This document shows, one piece after another, positions 62,337 to 64,000 of a stretch of 64,000 bases of DNA (its first letter is position 1; every line of letters begins with the position of its first letter). Source of the stretch: Aporhodopirellula aestuarii (GTDB taxonomy: Bacteria > Planctomycetota > Planctomycetia > Pirellulales > Pirellulaceae); the NCBI RefSeq assembly GCF_023701485.1, contig NZ_JAMQBK010000083.1, positions 1-64,000 on the forward strand. Reading direction: 5' to 3'. The position numbers were made by a program, and so were the translations under genes. A model generated the notes under the pieces. It saw only the letters and a list, made by a program, of their open reading frames with translations. It ran no database searches and was not told the DNA's origin.

Positions 62337-63822
62337 ATCACTTCGCCTCCGGATCCAGATCTGGCACGCGGCGATCCTGACGCTCGTTATCGTCGGGTTC
62401 GCCTCAGCCGCCTACTGGCAACAAAGCCGATGGCGGATGAGAGAGATTGATCGCGAGTTATCATCCGCCGTCGAGGTGCTCTCTTCGCAACTCGCCGCAA
62501 TGCCAGTCGATATTCTCGCGAACATCGGTTCTGGCGAGCAGCCTGATCCTACAAACAAAACGATTGCGAGCGAGATCTGGGAATCGCTGCGTGTCCCCGA
62601 TACGTTCACGCCTCGACGGATCCGTCACCGATTCGAAGCACCCTACTTTGCAATCATTGCAACCGACGGCCGCGTACTGAAATCATCAACTCATGCGTTC
62701 GAACGAATCCCACCGGCAGTCGATTACCCGCCACAAGATGCATCCTCCGATATCACGTATCGCTTTCAAGGCGAATGGAGAGAAGCGTTCGTGCAAGGCC
62801 CGGCCGATTCGATCGTGCTTGCAGGCCGATATCTCGGGACCGATTTCCGCGATCTGCAGGAACTCGCGTGGATACTATCAGGAATCGGACTGTTGTTACT
62901 CGGCGTCGGGTTGCTCGGCGGATGGCTCGCGTCGGGGCGTGCGGTCGCGCCAATTGGACAAATCGCGATCGTCGCCGAGCGAATTTCGGCTAGCCAACTT
63001 TCCGATCGCGTGAACGCGGAATCAATGGATCGCGAGTTCGCCGGCCTCGCCAACACTCTCAACCAAACATTTGAACGACTCGAAGCCGCCTTCCAACGCC
63101 AGTCACAGTTCACGTCCGACGCGTCCCACGAATTGCGAACGCCGCTTTCGGTAATGAACATGCATCAACAACTCGCACTCTCGAAACCTCGCAGTGAAAG
63201 CGACTACCGCGAAACGATTGAGGTTTGCCAACGGGCGACTCGGCGGATGACCGATCTCGTTGAATCGCTGCTAACGCTCGCGAGACTTGATGCAAACATG
63301 CAGCCGAATTTCACAACGATCGAGATTACGGAAACCGTACTCGGGGTTATCGAAGAACTGAAGCCGCTTGCGACGAAACGAGCACTTTTACTTGAGCACG
63401 CGCTCGAGCAATCGATTCACGTTCACGGCGACGCCACTCAACTCGCCCAGGTTATCCGCAACGTCTTGGGCAACGCGATTTCCCACAGCCCCATCGGGGA
63501 AACGATTCAGATCACGCTGACCGCGGATGGCGATTTCGCTCATATCCATATCGTCGACCACGGCCCTGGCATTGCGTCCGAACACCTCGGCAAGATTTTC
63601 GACCGTTTCTACCGAATCGAACAGGATCGTAGCCGCAGCGATTCCGGCGGCAGCGGATTGGGGCTTTCGATTAGCCACAGCATCGTGCGGCTCCACCAAG
63701 GAACCATCACCGTGCGGAGCGAACCGGGGCAAGGCAGCGACTTTGAAATCCGTTTACCGCTGACGAAACCGGAGACACCCGCACCCACCATCCCCCCATT
63801 TCCACGTGAAAACGGGGGTTAG
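62326..63822 (+). CDS. Sensor histidine kinase
   Basis: The 498-residue kinase has membrane segments at about 12-30 and 183-205, bounding a periplasmic sensor of about 150 residues. A HAMP-like region follows, then HisKA (FTSDASHELRTPLSVM, His near residue 266) and HATPase (VIRNVLGNAISHSP, VDHGPGIASEHLGKIFDRFYR, GLGLSISHSI). It pairs with the regulator just upstream, which it overlaps by 11 bases. The start is TTG at 62326. A calcium-linked signal is an inference from the EF-hand neighbour. The tail is Pro-rich. Confidence 0.93.
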   Translation: MAIKSLRLRIQIWHAAILTLVIVGFASAAYWQQSRWRMREIDRELSSAVEVLSSQLAAMPVDILANIGSGEQPDPTNKTIASEIWESLRVPDTFTPRRIRHRFEAPYFAIIATDGRVLKSSTHAFERIPPAVDYPPQDASSDITYRFQGEWREAFVQGPADSIVLAGRYLGTDFRDLQELAWILSGIGLLLLGVGLLGGWLASGRAVAPIGQIAIVAERISASQLSDRVNAESMDREFAGLANTLNQTFERLEAAFQRQSQFTSDASHELRTPLSVMNMHQQLALSKPRSESDYRETIEVCQRATRRMTDLVESLLTLARLDANMQPNFTTIEITETVLGVIEELKPLATKRALLLEHALEQSIHVHGDATQLAQVIRNVLGNAISHSPIGETIQITLTADGDFAHIHIVDHGPGIASEHLGKIFDRFYRIEQDRSRSDSGGSGLGLSISHSIVRLHQGTITVRSEPGQGSDFEIRLPLTKPETPAPTIPPFPRENGG

Positions 63823-63893
63823 CAGCCGACGGTACTCGCCGGCGGTCACCCTCGACGAATTTGGGGTGTCCGACTACAACATGGGGGCAGATT

Positions 63894-63918
63894 GGCGGGA
63901 ATCTCTTGATTTCCCGCC
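63894..63918 (+). terminator. Hairpin after the EF-hand two-component operon
   Basis: Arms ggcgggaat (63894-63902) and atttcccgcc (63909-63918) pair around a six-base loop, about 70 bases after the kinase stop. The T-run that follows is weak (cgttttc). Confidence 0.4.
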
Positions 63919-63964
63919 GCCTTCGTTTTCACACGTTTCCCAACTCCGCCGCCCCCATCCGCTC

Positions 63965-64000
63965 ATGTCGACCGCGCCTGCCGAATCCCAAACCGAAGCC
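63965..64000 (+). CDS. Possible start of a gene cut by the window edge
   Basis: An ATG at 63965 opens a frame (MSTAPAESQTEA) that runs off the right end. Only twelve residues are seen, with no Shine-Dalgarno, so it may not be a gene. Confidence 0.25.
   Translation, partial: MSTAPAESQTEA

Overview
The window reads as a chromosomal segment of a member of the Planctomycetota, most likely a Pirellulaceae (Rhodopirellula-like) bacterium. The evidence is the mixture of a fused SecD-SecF, two Tat-exported Gfo/Idh/MocA oxidoreductases, an ECF-like sigma factor, very large multi-PAS hybrid kinases, small secreted low-complexity proteins, a moderately high GC content, and many genes that start without a clear Shine-Dalgarno sequence. 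This assignment is an inference from gene content; I see no rRNA or tRNA gene that would settle it. I also see no CRISPR array, insertion sequence or prophage.

Layout. 0.5-5.8 kb: yajC and a fused secDF (protein export) and a membrane protein of unknown function, all on the minus strand. 5.9-13.8 kb: a sugar isomerase-like TIM barrel, a FlgM-like anti-sigma factor, a GlmU-like nucleotidyltransferase overlapping prs, an acyltransferase, apgM, a thioredoxin lipoprotein and an ECF-like sigma factor. 14-21.7 kb: a degenerate HD-GYP/PAS/GGDEF protein, an acyl-lipid desaturase, and a serC-serA-DUF1015 serine operon. 22-30.2 kb: an O-antigen-ligase-like protein and a glycosyltransferase, a HEAT-like membrane protein, an FHA protein, and an Mla-type lipid transport operon (permease, ATPase, MCE protein). 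30.2-32.8 kb: sparse, with two small secreted proteins and a DUF2200 protein.

33.0-37.9 kb is a sulfur module: a persulfide-dioxygenase-like MBL/rhodanese fusion, two copies of a split YeeE/YedE transporter and a periplasmic DsrE protein. All six genes are preceded by good Shine-Dalgarno sequences, unlike most of the window.

38.5-51.9 kb is the most striking part. It is a 13-kb minus-strand signalling block: an Hpt protein, a 2145-residue hybrid histidine kinase that begins with a CheB-like domain, a two-domain KaiC-like ATPase, and two further hybrid kinases joined to it by ATGA start/stop overlaps. There is no KaiA, KaiB or DNA-binding response regulator nearby.

52-64 kb: a VKOR/SPW membrane protein, an AraC regulator with a Gfo/Idh/MocA oxidoreductase, a nagB-PIG-L pair (fused in some other bacteria), a second Gfo/Idh/MocA protein, and an EF-hand protein in tandem with an OmpR/sensor-kinase pair. 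Several strong palindromic repeats sit in the gene-free gaps and look like dispersed genomic repeats.
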